Below, in pieces: positions 52,655 to 61,357 of a stretch of DNA of 64,000 nucleotides. Origin of the DNA: JBGPLJ01 sp035644395. Its GTDB lineage: Bacteria; Pseudomonadota; Gammaproteobacteria; Steroidobacterales; Steroidobacteraceae. The stretch's first letter is position 1, and each line of letters begins with the position of its first letter. The stretch spans positions 87,344-151,343 of the forward strand of contig DASQOR010000047.1 of NCBI GenBank assembly GCA_035644395.1. The letters are read 5' to 3'. The notes below the pieces were generated by a model. That model was given only the letters and a program-made list of their open reading frames with translations. It was not told the origin of the DNA and searched no databases. A program made the position numbers and the translations under genes.

Positions 52655-53298
52655 CCCAGCCCGTGATCTTCCTTACCCAGGCGCCGGGCGCGGCGGTCGC
52701 GGAGCCCGCGCGCTGGTCGCGTCGCGAATTCATCAAGCGCGTGATCGCTTCGGGCGCCGTGGCGTCCGCCGCGATCTACGTCTACGGCGGACTCTCCGGC
52801 TGCGCGCGCAAGGGCGCGGTCGCGGGGGGCGTCGAGCGGCTCGTCTCGATCAACGTCAATGGCGCCGTGCGCCGGGTCGACGTGCTGCCGCAGGAGACGC
52901 TCGCGATGACGCTGCGCTACAAGCTCGGGCTCACGGGCACCAAGCTCGGTTGCGACCGCTCCGAGTGCGGCGCCTGCACGGTGATGATCGACGACGTTTC
53001 GCACTACTCCTGCTCGACGCTCACGCATGCAGTGCGTGCACGCAAAGTGCTGACGATCGAAGGGCTTGAAGGCCCGGAGGGCAAGCTGCATCCGGTACAG
53101 AAGGCCTTCGTCGACGAACTCGGCCCGCAGTGCGGCTTCTGCACGCCGGGCCAGGTCATGGCCGCGGTCGCTTTGCTCAAAGTGAACCCCAAACCGACGC
53201 GTGAGGAAGCGCGCCACGCGATGTCCGGCAATCTCTGCCGCTGCGGTGCGTACGACAACTATCTCAATGCGGTGATGCGCGCCGCGGCGGAGTCCTGA
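52651..53298 (+). CDS. Tat-exported (2Fe-2S) subunit of a molybdenum hydroxylase
   Basis: A 215-residue small subunit like PaoA of the periplasmic aldehyde oxidoreductase. A twin-arginine signal (R24-R25, SRREFIKR) and hydrophobic stretch are followed by LSGC with Cys51, a perfect lipobox, so it may be a Tat-exported lipoprotein. Two 2Fe-2S sites follow: Cys101, 106, 109, 121 and Cys161, 164, 196, 198. The other two enzyme subunits have no signal, so they probably ride with this one. It overlaps ligJ by four bases. Confidence 0.92.
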   Translation: MTQPVIFLTQAPGAAVAEPARWSRREFIKRVIASGAVASAAIYVYGGLSGCARKGAVAGGVERLVSINVNGAVRRVDVLPQETLAMTLRYKLGLTGTKLGCDRSECGACTVMIDDVSHYSCSTLTHAVRARKVLTIEGLEGPEGKLHPVQKAFVDELGPQCGFCTPGQVMAAVALLKVNPKPTREEARHAMSGNLCRCGAYDNYLNAVMRAAAES

Positions 53299-53299
53299 C

Positions 53300-55720
53300 A
53301 TGGCCTACAAGCTCCTCGGCAAGGATTTCCTGCCGCACGACGTCGTCGCCAAGGTCACGGGCCGCGCCAAGTATTCCGAGGACTTCCGCGCGGAGGGCAT
53401 GGTTTTCTGCCGGCTGCTGCTGAGCCCGATGCCGCATGCGCGCGTGAAAAACATCGACGCATCCGAAGCCCTCAAGATGGAAGGGGTGCTCGGCATCCTG
53501 ACGCCGGACGACGTCACGCCGCAGCCCGAGCCGCTGCCACCCATTCTCGCCAAGGAGCCGATGTACGTCGGCCAGCCGATCGTCGCCGTCGCGGCCATCG
53601 ATGAGACCACGGCGCAGGACGCGATCGAGAAGATCAAGGTCGACCTGGAGCCGCTGCCTTACACGGTCGATCCGTTACAGAGCCTCTTTCCCGGCGGCCC
53701 GAACGCGCGCTCCGATGCGAACGCCGGCTTTGCCGGATTTCCGCCGATTCCAGACACGCCGCTACAGGTCTTCAAATGGTCGGCCGCCGACTTTGCGAAG
53801 GCCGGCGATGCGCAATTGCCGGAAGGCAAGCCGCTCGAGGAGTGGTCCTACGGTGATGTCGAGGCGGGTTTCAAGCAGTCGAAGCTCGTGATCGACGAGA
53901 CCTTCGTCACCGCCAGCATTTCCCATCACAGCATGGAGCCGCGCTCCTGCATGGCGTACTGGCAGAACGGCAAGTGCTTCGTGCACGGCTCCTCGCAGAG
54001 CCACACGTTCATCGTGCCGACGCTCGCGCGGCTCATCGGCATCAAGCCGGAAGAGGTCGTGCTGATCGCGGAGAATTGCGGCGGCGGCTTCGGCTCCAAG
54101 GCGAACGCCTATCCCGTCATGGCGATCCCGGCGCTCATGTCGAAGAAACTCGGCAAGCCCGTGATGATGCGCATCGGCCGCGCCGAGGAGTACTTCCTCG
54201 GCTCCGCGCGCAGCGGTTTCCAGGGACGCATCAAGCTCGGCTTCCGCGCGGACGGAAGGCTCCTCGCCGCGGATCTTTACATCGTGCAGGAGAGCGGCCC
54301 CCACACCGGCTTCTTCGACTACAAGACGGCCGGCGATGCGGTGTCGCTCATCTACCAGCCGGCGGCGATGCGCTGGCGCGGCGTGCCCGTGTACAGCAAT
54401 ACGCCGACGCGCACGGCGCAACGCGGCCCCGGCTACAACCAGATCATGTTCGCGACCGAGCCGCTCATCGATCGCGCCGCGCGCGAGCTCGGCATCGACC
54501 GGCTCGCGATTCGAAGGATGAACGATCCCGACAACGCATCGGTCTTCGGCCCGCGGCGCACGCCGGTGACGAGCTCCTACATCAAGGATGCGCTCGCCAA
54601 GGGCGCGGAACTCTTCAAGTGGGACGAGCGTAAAAAACGCAGCGGCAAGCGCACCGGTTCGAAGGTCACGGCGATCGCTGTCGGGCAGGCCTACCATCCT
54701 TCGGGGGCCACCGGCTTTGACGGGCTTGTCCGGATCACGCCGGATGGCAAGCTCCACATCCACACGGGCATCGGCAATCTCGGCACGTTCTCCCATTCCG
54801 GCACCGCGCGCATCGCCGCCGAAGTGCTGAAGTACGACTGGGAAAACGTCATCGTCGAGCGGGGCGACAGCCGCAGGAACCTCCCCTGGAACCTCGGCCA
54901 GTTCGGCAGCAACACCTCGTTCACCATGAGCCGCACGAACTTCGTGGCGGCGACGGATGCGGTCGCGAAGCTCAAGGAGATCGCGGCGAAGGACCTGGGT
55001 GGCGCGCCGGAGCACTATGAGATCGACGGCACGCAGGTGTTCCTGAAATCGAACCCTTCGAAGAGCCTGAGCTACGCCGCGGCCGCGCAGCGAGCCATCG
55101 ATCTCGGCGGCAGATTCAGCGGCAAGGAAATGCCCGAGGACATCCATCCGATCACCCAGGCTTCGGTCACCGCGCTCGCGGGCACCGGGCTCATCGGTGT
55201 GTCGAAGGACAAGCTGCCGATCACCGGCGCGCCTTCGGCATTCGCCGCCTGCTTCGTCGAAATCGAGCTCGACGTGGAGACGGGCCAGCACCGCATCCTC
55301 GATTCGATCGGTATCGCGGATTGCGGCACCGTGATCCACCCGGCCGGTCTCGAGACGCAGATCAAGGGGGGCGCCGTTCAGGGCTTCAGCATGGCGACGC
55401 TCGAGCACATCGTGTACGACCCGCAGAACGGCCTGCCCGCGACCGTCGGCCTGCACCAGGCGAAACCGGCGACGTACCTGGACGTGCCGCTCGCCATGGC
55501 GGGACACGGCGTCGACAAGCCGGATCCCTGGAGTCCGCTCGGGACGAAGGGCATCGGTGAACCGCTCCTCGGCTGCGCCGCCGCGGCGCTCCTCTGCGCG
55601 ATCTCCGAAGCGCTTGGCGGGCACGTGTTCAACCGCACGCCGGTATCGCCCGACATGATCGTGAATTTCACCGCCGGCCGCGCCCAGTCGCACAAGCCGC
55701 TGCAAGTCAATACGTTCTAG
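53300..55720 (+). CDS. Molybdopterin-binding subunit of xanthine dehydrogenase family
   Basis: An 806-residue large subunit that binds the molybdenum cofactor and the substrate. GGGFGSK is the usual MPT contact and Glu754 in GTKGIGEPLLG is the catalytic base. It has no export signal of its own and starts one base after the Fe-S gene, suggesting co-folding before Tat export. It should hydroxylate an aldehyde or an aromatic/heteroaromatic ring with water. The closest known arrangement is PaoABC, although here the gene order is Fe-S, Mo, FAD. Confidence 0.93.
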   Translation: MAYKLLGKDFLPHDVVAKVTGRAKYSEDFRAEGMVFCRLLLSPMPHARVKNIDASEALKMEGVLGILTPDDVTPQPEPLPPILAKEPMYVGQPIVAVAAIDETTAQDAIEKIKVDLEPLPYTVDPLQSLFPGGPNARSDANAGFAGFPPIPDTPLQVFKWSAADFAKAGDAQLPEGKPLEEWSYGDVEAGFKQSKLVIDETFVTASISHHSMEPRSCMAYWQNGKCFVHGSSQSHTFIVPTLARLIGIKPEEVVLIAENCGGGFGSKANAYPVMAIPALMSKKLGKPVMMRIGRAEEYFLGSARSGFQGRIKLGFRADGRLLAADLYIVQESGPHTGFFDYKTAGDAVSLIYQPAAMRWRGVPVYSNTPTRTAQRGPGYNQIMFATEPLIDRAARELGIDRLAIRRMNDPDNASVFGPRRTPVTSSYIKDALAKGAELFKWDERKKRSGKRTGSKVTAIAVGQAYHPSGATGFDGLVRITPDGKLHIHTGIGNLGTFSHSGTARIAAEVLKYDWENVIVERGDSRRNLPWNLGQFGSNTSFTMSRTNFVAATDAVAKLKEIAAKDLGGAPEHYEIDGTQVFLKSNPSKSLSYAAAAQRAIDLGGRFSGKEMPEDIHPITQASVTALAGTGLIGVSKDKLPITGAPSAFAACFVEIELDVETGQHRILDSIGIADCGTVIHPAGLETQIKGGAVQGFSMATLEHIVYDPQNGLPATVGLHQAKPATYLDVPLAMAGHGVDKPDPWSPLGTKGIGEPLLGCAAAALLCAISEALGGHVFNRTPVSPDMIVNFTAGRAQSHKPLQVNTF

Positions 55721-55731
55721 GAGCGCCCCGC

Positions 55732-56721
55732 ATGTTGCGCGACATGATGCCGCAGTTCGAGCTCTACCAGCCGGTAACGCTCGAGAACGCGATGAGCCTG
55801 CTCAAGGAGCTCGACGAGAAATCCTGGATCCTCGCAGGAGGTTACGACAGCCTCGACTGGTTCAAGGACCGCGCCAAGCGCCCATCCGCGGTGGTCGACA
55901 TCGGCGGCATCGAGAGCCTGAAGGGCATTAGGGAGACTGCCGACGGCCTCGAGATCGGGGCGCTGACGACGCTGACGGAGCTCGAACGGCATCCGCTCGT
56001 CAACGAGAAATACTCGCTCCTGGCGAGCGCCGCGCGCCATGTCGCGAGCCCGCAGATCCGCAACGGCGGCACCGTCGGCGGAAACCTGAGCCAGGACGCG
56101 CGCTGCTGGTACTACCGCTCGGGCGTCAATTGCTATCGCGCGGGCGGCAATTCCTGCTACGCCGATACGCCGCAGGGACAGAACCGCGAGCATTGCCTTT
56201 ACGGCGCGAGCCGTTGCGTGGCGGTGTCGCCCTCCGATCTGGGCACCGCTGCCGTGGCGCTGGATGCGAAGATGGTGGTGCAGGGCGAAGCCGGCGAACG
56301 CGTCATTGCGGCCGAGGAGTTCTTCATCGGGCCCGCGACCGACATCACGCACATGACCTCGCTCAAGCACGGCGACATCCTGAAGTCCCTGCGACTGCCG
56401 AAGGCATGGGCGGGCGCGAAGTTCTATTTCGAGAAAGTCACCGACCGCAACACCTGGGACTTCGCGCTGGTGAGCGTTGCGGCGGCCTTGCAGCTCGACG
56501 GCAACACGATCCGCCAGGCGCGGATCGCGTGCGGCGCGGTTGAATGCGTGCCACGCCGATTGAAGGCCGTCGAGGAGACGGTGACGGGCCAGCCGAAGAA
56601 CGAAGAGACCGCGACGCTGGCGGGCAAGACCGCGTCCCAGGGCGCGACGCCGCTCAACTTCAATCACTTCAAGATCCCGCTCATGGAAAATCTCGTGCGC
56701 CGCGCGATCCGGGATTCCTGA
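55732..56721 (+). CDS. FAD-binding subunit with extra Fe-S cluster loop
   Basis: A 329-residue medium subunit of the enzyme. ILAGGYDSLDW and NGGTVGGNLSQD are the FAD-binding pieces. The loop after residue 124 carries Cys125, 134, 142, 155 and 162, as expected for the additional 4Fe-4S cluster known from PaoB and 4-hydroxybenzoyl-CoA reductase. ATG at 55732 has TAGGAG nine bases upstream. It passes electrons from the 2Fe-2S clusters to FAD and onward, here perhaps to the cytochrome b gene product downstream. Confidence 0.9.
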   Translation: MLRDMMPQFELYQPVTLENAMSLLKELDEKSWILAGGYDSLDWFKDRAKRPSAVVDIGGIESLKGIRETADGLEIGALTTLTELERHPLVNEKYSLLASAARHVASPQIRNGGTVGGNLSQDARCWYYRSGVNCYRAGGNSCYADTPQGQNREHCLYGASRCVAVSPSDLGTAAVALDAKMVVQGEAGERVIAAEEFFIGPATDITHMTSLKHGDILKSLRLPKAWAGAKFYFEKVTDRNTWDFALVSVAAALQLDGNTIRQARIACGAVECVPRRLKAVEETVTGQPKNEETATLAGKTASQGATPLNFNHFKIPLMENLVRRAIRDS

Positions 56722-56728
56722 TACTGCC

Positions 56729-56884
56729 ATGGCGGGAATGGACTTCGCTCGCGTGAGCACCGATGCCTGGGGCCAACAGGTGCTCGAAGGCATTTCCTGG
56801 GACCTGCTGCCGGTCGCGGTCGCGATCGGCGCCGTCGTGATCATCGGGCACGCGATCTATCGCATGGTGCGCAAGGACCGATGA
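56729..56884 (+). CDS. 51-residue single-span membrane protein
   Basis: This small frame starts seven bases after the FAD-subunit stop and ends in ATGA overlapping the cytochrome b start, so it sits exactly where an operon gene should. It encodes 51 residues: a short polar start (MAGMDFARVSTDAWGQQ), one hydrophobic helix (DLLPVAVAIGAVVIIGHAIY) and a basic tail (RMVRKDR). The charge pattern predicts the N-terminus outside and the C-terminus in the cytoplasm. I recognise no family. A small subunit tethering the hydroxylase to the cytochrome is plausible. Confidence 0.7.
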   Translation: MAGMDFARVSTDAWGQQVLEGISWDLLPVAVAIGAVVIIGHAIYRMVRKDR

Positions 56885-57510
56885 GCGACACGACCATCAT
56901 CGATCCGGGGAGCCGCGTTCCGCGACACGCGGCCGTCGACCGGCTTTTTCACTGGCTGACCGCAGCGGCCGTGCTGACCTTGCTGGCCACCGGTATCCTG
57001 CCGGTCCTCGGCGTCCAGTTCTCCTGGGCGACCATCCACTGGATCACGGGCGTCGTGCTGGCGCTGGCGGTTCTCTTTCATCTGCTGCGCGCGACGTTCT
57101 GGCAGAAGTTGCGCTGCATGGGGATCGGGACCCGTGACGTTCGCGATACGGTGACGCACGCACTGCCCGGCAAGTACTCACTCGCGCAGAAGCTCATGCA
57201 TCACGCGATGAGCCTCGTGGTGCTCACCGCCGTCGTGACGGGCCTTTGCATGCTGGCGAAAGTCGACACGCCGTGGTGGAAGCGCAACCCTTATTACTTC
57301 GCGGCGGATGCCTGGGGGACGATCTACGTGCTGCATGGCCTCGCAGCGCTCCTCGCAATCACGCTCATCATGATTCACGTCTACTTTTCACTTTTGCCGG
57401 AGAAGCGCATGTACCTGAGGGCCATGGGGTCCGGCTGGATCACCCGCGTCGAGCTCGCGGCCCATCACGACCCGGATCGCTGGCAGGGCCAGCGCGACCG
57501 CAAAGCATGA
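56881..57510 (+). CDS. Cytochrome b (b561/formate dehydrogenase gamma-like)
   Basis: A 209-residue inner-membrane protein with about four helices and well-placed histidines for b-type hemes: His24, His53, His67, His107/108, His152 and His166. RLFHWLTAAAVLTLLATGI is typical of the FdnI/HyaC-like family that takes electrons from a periplasmic dehydrogenase to quinone. The start overlaps the 51-residue gene by four bases and the end overlaps the next gene by four. That makes it a credible membrane partner of the molybdenum enzyme. Confidence 0.88.
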   Translation: MSDTTIIDPGSRVPRHAAVDRLFHWLTAAAVLTLLATGILPVLGVQFSWATIHWITGVVLALAVLFHLLRATFWQKLRCMGIGTRDVRDTVTHALPGKYSLAQKLMHHAMSLVVLTAVVTGLCMLAKVDTPWWKRNPYYFAADAWGTIYVLHGLAALLAITLIMIHVYFSLLPEKRMYLRAMGSGWITRVELAAHHDPDRWQGQRDRKA

Positions 57511-57887
57511 CCAACCTCCCGGAACTCACGAGCCGGATCGAAACCATCGAGTCCGGCTACGAGTACCTGCTGGCCTATGCCGCGCAGGGACGTCAAAGTG
57601 ATGAAGGCTCCGAGGTGCGCCGCTCGCTCGAAGACATGGCCGCGGCGCTCGATGGTCTCGGCGCGCTCGTCGTGAGCGCGGTGGGCGGCGTCGCCGTACA
57701 TGGCCGGCCCGACACGGCGGAGTTCCTGGCCGCCGTCGGCCACGATGCAAGGCTCGCCCGCGGTGCCATCGGTCTCGTCATGAGCCGGCCGGCCATCAGT
57801 TCGCTCCTCGTCGACAATCTCAACGCCTCGGTGCACCTGCGGGCACTGCTGACGGATCTGTTTCTCGTCGATCAGGCGCTGAAATAG
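57507..57887 (+). CDS. Hypothetical protein, last gene of molybdenum hydroxylase operon
   Basis: A 126-residue, mostly helical protein with no export signal and no clear membrane span. I do not recognise a family. Its ATG overlaps the cytochrome b stop (ATGA), so it is translated with the operon. A cytoplasmic helper in assembly, such as a Tat proofreading or cofactor-insertion factor, would fit the position but has no sequence support. Confidence 0.75.
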   Translation: MTNLPELTSRIETIESGYEYLLAYAAQGRQSDEGSEVRRSLEDMAAALDGLGALVVSAVGGVAVHGRPDTAEFLAAVGHDARLARGAIGLVMSRPAISSLLVDNLNASVHLRALLTDLFLVDQALK

Positions 57888-57946
57888 CGGGACCCCTGCG
57901 GTCCGCCCGACCACTGCGAATGGCGCAACGGCCGGCTGATCTGCCG

Positions 57947-58564
57947 CTAGCCCTTCTCGACGGCGATCTGGCTCGTGACTTTCACGAGGAGTGCTACGGG
58001 CGGCTCGAAGAAGGTCGCGCGCAGGCGGCCCTTTGAATCGACGAGATAGATCTGCGAGGTGTGCTGCATGTTGTAGTCGCCGGCGGCATTCAGCGGCGGT
58101 CCCTTGAAGAAGAGGGCCTGGAATTGCTCGGTGATGGCCTGGACCTTCGCCGGCTCGCCGGTGAGGCCGATGAAATCCTTCGAGAGCGGGGCAAGGTAGG
58201 CCTTCATCGCGGACGGCGAGTCACGCTCGCCGTCGATGCTGATCATGATGACCTGCACCCGCCGCATCGCCTTGTCCTTCGAGGCGTGCGCGCTCTTCAG
58301 GATCTGCAGCGTCGACGGACAGACGTCCGGGCAGTGCGCGAAGCCGAAAAAGACGAGGACGGGCTTGCCGCGCAGAGCGCTTAACTTCATCGCCCGGCCG
58401 TCCTGGTCCTCGAGCTCGAAATCCGCGAGGGTCCTCGGCTCACTCGCGAACTGCACGCGCCCGGAGGCCGGGGCTGGTGCCTGCGCCGCCGTCAGGCCTG
58501 CCGTGAGCGAGATGGCGATGGCGCAAAGCAGGAGCCTGGTCGCACGCACCGCGTTACGACTCAT
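57947..58564 (-). CDS. SCO1/SenC family copper/redox protein
   Basis: A 205-residue periplasmic thioredoxin-fold protein with a signal peptide (about 1-27). The copper-binding CxxxC is Cys78/Cys82 (FAHCPDVC) and the third ligand is His168 (NMQHTSQIY). Proteins of this family deliver copper to cytochrome oxidase or act as thiol reductants. It starts 12 bases after the stop of the giant di-heme protein gene, so it is probably co-transcribed with it. It is convergent with the molybdenum-enzyme operon. Confidence 0.93.
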   Translation of the reverse strand: MSRNAVRATRLLLCAIAISLTAGLTAAQAPAPASGRVQFASEPRTLADFELEDQDGRAMKLSALRGKPVLVFFGFAHCPDVCPSTLQILKSAHASKDKAMRRVQVIMISIDGERDSPSAMKAYLAPLSKDFIGLTGEPAKVQAITEQFQALFFKGPPLNAAGDYNMQHTSQIYLVDSKGRLRATFFEPPVALLVKVTSQIAVEKG

Positions 58565-58576
58565 GCGGCTCTGCCA

Positions 58577-61357
58577 TCAAGGTCCGAAGCCCGCCCGGAA
58601 GGCGACGAGCTGCATGATCCACCAGCCATTGCCTTGCGCGGTCGTCGCGCTGTAGCTGCCAGCGGTGGTTGCGACCCGATCTTCGAGCATGTTGCCGTCG
58701 TTGGTGATGACCCGCGAAGTGTACCCGGAGCCCGGTGTGTCCGTGAACGTTGCGACATAGTTGCCGCCCACCAGCAGGTCGTTGGCGCCGGTGGTCGTCA
58801 CGGAGCCGCTGTTCGCGGTGGTCCCGGTGGCCGTGGCGGACGAGACGACATCGAGCGGATTGGTCGTTGCGACGCCGCTGTACTCGGCGATGCGGATATC
58901 CGGGTACACCGTCGCCTGGTTGAAGGTCACCGTCACCGAATTGGCATTGGCTGCCGCCGCGGTGATGTTCGACGCGTAGTAGATCGCAAGCGATGCCGTG
59001 CCGGAAACGCGGGTCGGGCCGACGGCCAGGCGGTAAGTGTTCCCGCGCGTATCCGTCACCGTCTGCACGTTGGTCGTGCCGTCGTTCCAGGCGACGACGA
59101 CGACGTTGAGATTGCCCACACTCTGGGCCGTGGTGTAAGGCACCGTCACCGTCGTGCGTGACGCCGAACCCGGGGCGAGGAAATTGTCCTGCACGAAGGC
59201 GGGAATGAGCGGAGTGCCGGTGAGGAACGTCGACGCGGTTGCAACCGGCGAGTAGGGGCCCAGGTTCGCGGCCGCATCGGTCGCGCGCACCCGATAGCTG
59301 TAACTCGTCCCGAGCGTGAGGCCCGTGCTGCTGTAGCTCGTGGCGCTGATAGCGGCGATCTGGGCGAAGTCCGAGCAGCCGGCGCCGCCGCAACGCTCGA
59401 CCAGGTAGGCCGTGACCGCGGTGTTGTCCGCAGCCGCCGGCCAGCTGAGATTGATCTGCGTCGTCGACGCGGCGGTCGCCGTCAATGAAGCCGGCGCCGT
59501 GGGCGCTTGCGTATCCGGCGGCGGAGCTTGTGTCGTTGCGACCGCCGTCGGCGAATAGGCGCCCGGATTCGCGGCGGCATCCGTCGCGCGCACGCGATAC
59601 GTGTAGGCCGTATTGGTCGCGAGCCCCGTGTTGCTGTAAGTCAGGCTTGCGCTCGTTCCGACCTGCGCAAAATTGGAGCAACCCGCGCCGAGGCAGCGCT
59701 CGATCTGGTACCCGGTGACGCCAACGTTATCGGTCGCCGCGGGCCAGCTGAGGTTGATCTGGCTGGTCGAGATCGAGGCCGCCGTGAGCGAAGCGGGTGC
59801 GGTCGGCGGTGTCGTATCGGGTGACTGCGTCGTCGCGCTCGCAACCGGCGAGTAGGCCCCGAGATTCGACGCCGCGTCGGTCGCGCGCACCCGATAGGTG
59901 TAGCTCGTCCCGGCCGCAAGACCCGTGTTGTTGTAAGTCGTCGTGGCGTTTGTCGCGATCTGCGCGAAGGTCGAACAGCCCGCGCCCTGACAGCGCTCGA
60001 TCTGGTAGTTCGTCACGGCGACGTTATCCGTTGCGGCGGCCCAGCTCAGGTTGATCTGGCTGGTCGATGCCGGCGTTGCGGTGAGCGTTGCCGGGGCGGT
60101 GGGCGCCTGGCTGTCGGTGGAAGTCCCGGAGAGGCCTGCCTTGAAGGCAGCCATTTGCATGATCCACCAGCCGCTGCCCTGCGTGCCCGTCGCGTTGTAG
60201 CTGCCGACGGCGGTCACGTTGCGGTCTTCCAGCAGGTTGCCGTCGGTCGTGATGACGCGCGAGGTGTAGCCGGAACCCGCGGCGTTCGTGAACGTCGCGA
60301 TGTAGTTGCCGCCCACCAGGAGGTCATTGGCGTTGGTGGTCGTAACCGATCCGCTATTGGCCGTGGTGCCGGTACCCGTGGCGCCGATCGCGACATCGAG
60401 CGGGTCGGTCGTGGAGATGCCGCTGTACTCGGCGACGCGGACGTCCGGATAGACCGTCGCCGCATTGAAGGTCACGGTGACCGAATTGGCGTTGGCCGCC
60501 GACGCGGTGATGTTCGCGGCATAGTAGATGGCAAGCGATGCGGTGCCGGCGACCCTTGTCGGGCCGACTGCCAGCCGGTAAACGTGGCCGCGCGTATCGG
60601 TCACGGCCTGGACGCTGGTCGTGCCGTCATTCCAGGCGATCACGACGACGTTCAGATTGCCGGCGGTCTGGGCCGCGGCATAGGCCACGGTCACCGTCGT
60701 GCGTGCCGCGGATCCCGGCGCGAGGTAGTTGCGCTGGACGAACGCAGGCGTGAGCGGCGTGCCGCCCGATTGCGTGGCCGCGCTCGCCGTCGGCGAATAG
60801 TTGCCAAGGTTCGACGCGGCATCGGTCGCACGCACACGATAACCATAGGTGGTGGCCGCTGCGAGGCCGGTATTGCTGTAGCTCGTCGTTGCCGAGGTCG
60901 CAACCTGGGCGAAGCTCGAGCAACCCACGCCCTGGCAGCGCTCGATGAGATAGTTGGTGACGGCGACATTGTCGGTCGCCGCCGGCCAGCTCAGGTTGAT
61001 CTGGCTCGCGGAGGCAGGTGTGGCCGTGAGCGAAGCGGGGGCCGAAGGCACGATCGTATCCGGCGTCGAGGCGCTCGCCGTCGGCGAGTAGGCGCCCTTG
61101 TTGCCGGCCGCATCGACGGCGCGCACGCGATAGCCATAGCTGGTTGCGCTCGTGAGTCCCGTGTTGCTGAAGCTCGTGACGGTCGCCGTACCGATGAGAC
61201 CGAAGCTCGAGCAACCGGCGCCCTGGCAGCGCTCGATTTCATAGCCGGTCACGGCGGCGTTGTCGGTCGCCGCGGACCACGACAGGTTGATCTGCGTCCC
61301 GGAGACTGCGGACGCGGTGAGGCTTGCCGGTGCAGTCGGCGGCGCGGAATCGGCCGC
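58577..61357 (-). repeat. Tandem coding repeats: five FN3 modules and two X modules
   Basis: Five FN3 copies of about 95 codons each share PTAPASLTA, INLSWPAATDN, IERCQGAGCS and YRVRATDAA wording, including a Cys-x4-Cys pair. Two longer modules of about 210 codons (60130-60770 and 58577-59220) share AWNDGTT, TDTRG, YRLAVGPTRV and WWIMQ wording. Near-identical DNA between copies points to recent duplication or gene conversion. Confidence 0.85.

Noticed and set aside
53762..55705. 647-codon minus-strand frame opposite the second Mo subunit
   Set aside because: Arg/Glu-rich shadow without domain signals.
57888..57946. Terminator hairpin between the convergent operon ends
   Set aside because: GGGACC and GGTCC can pair only briefly with mismatches; not convincing.
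58577..61357. Regular repeats considered as a CRISPR or satellite array
   Set aside because: The period is hundreds of bases and the repeats keep one reading frame with FN3 sequence, so they are protein modules.
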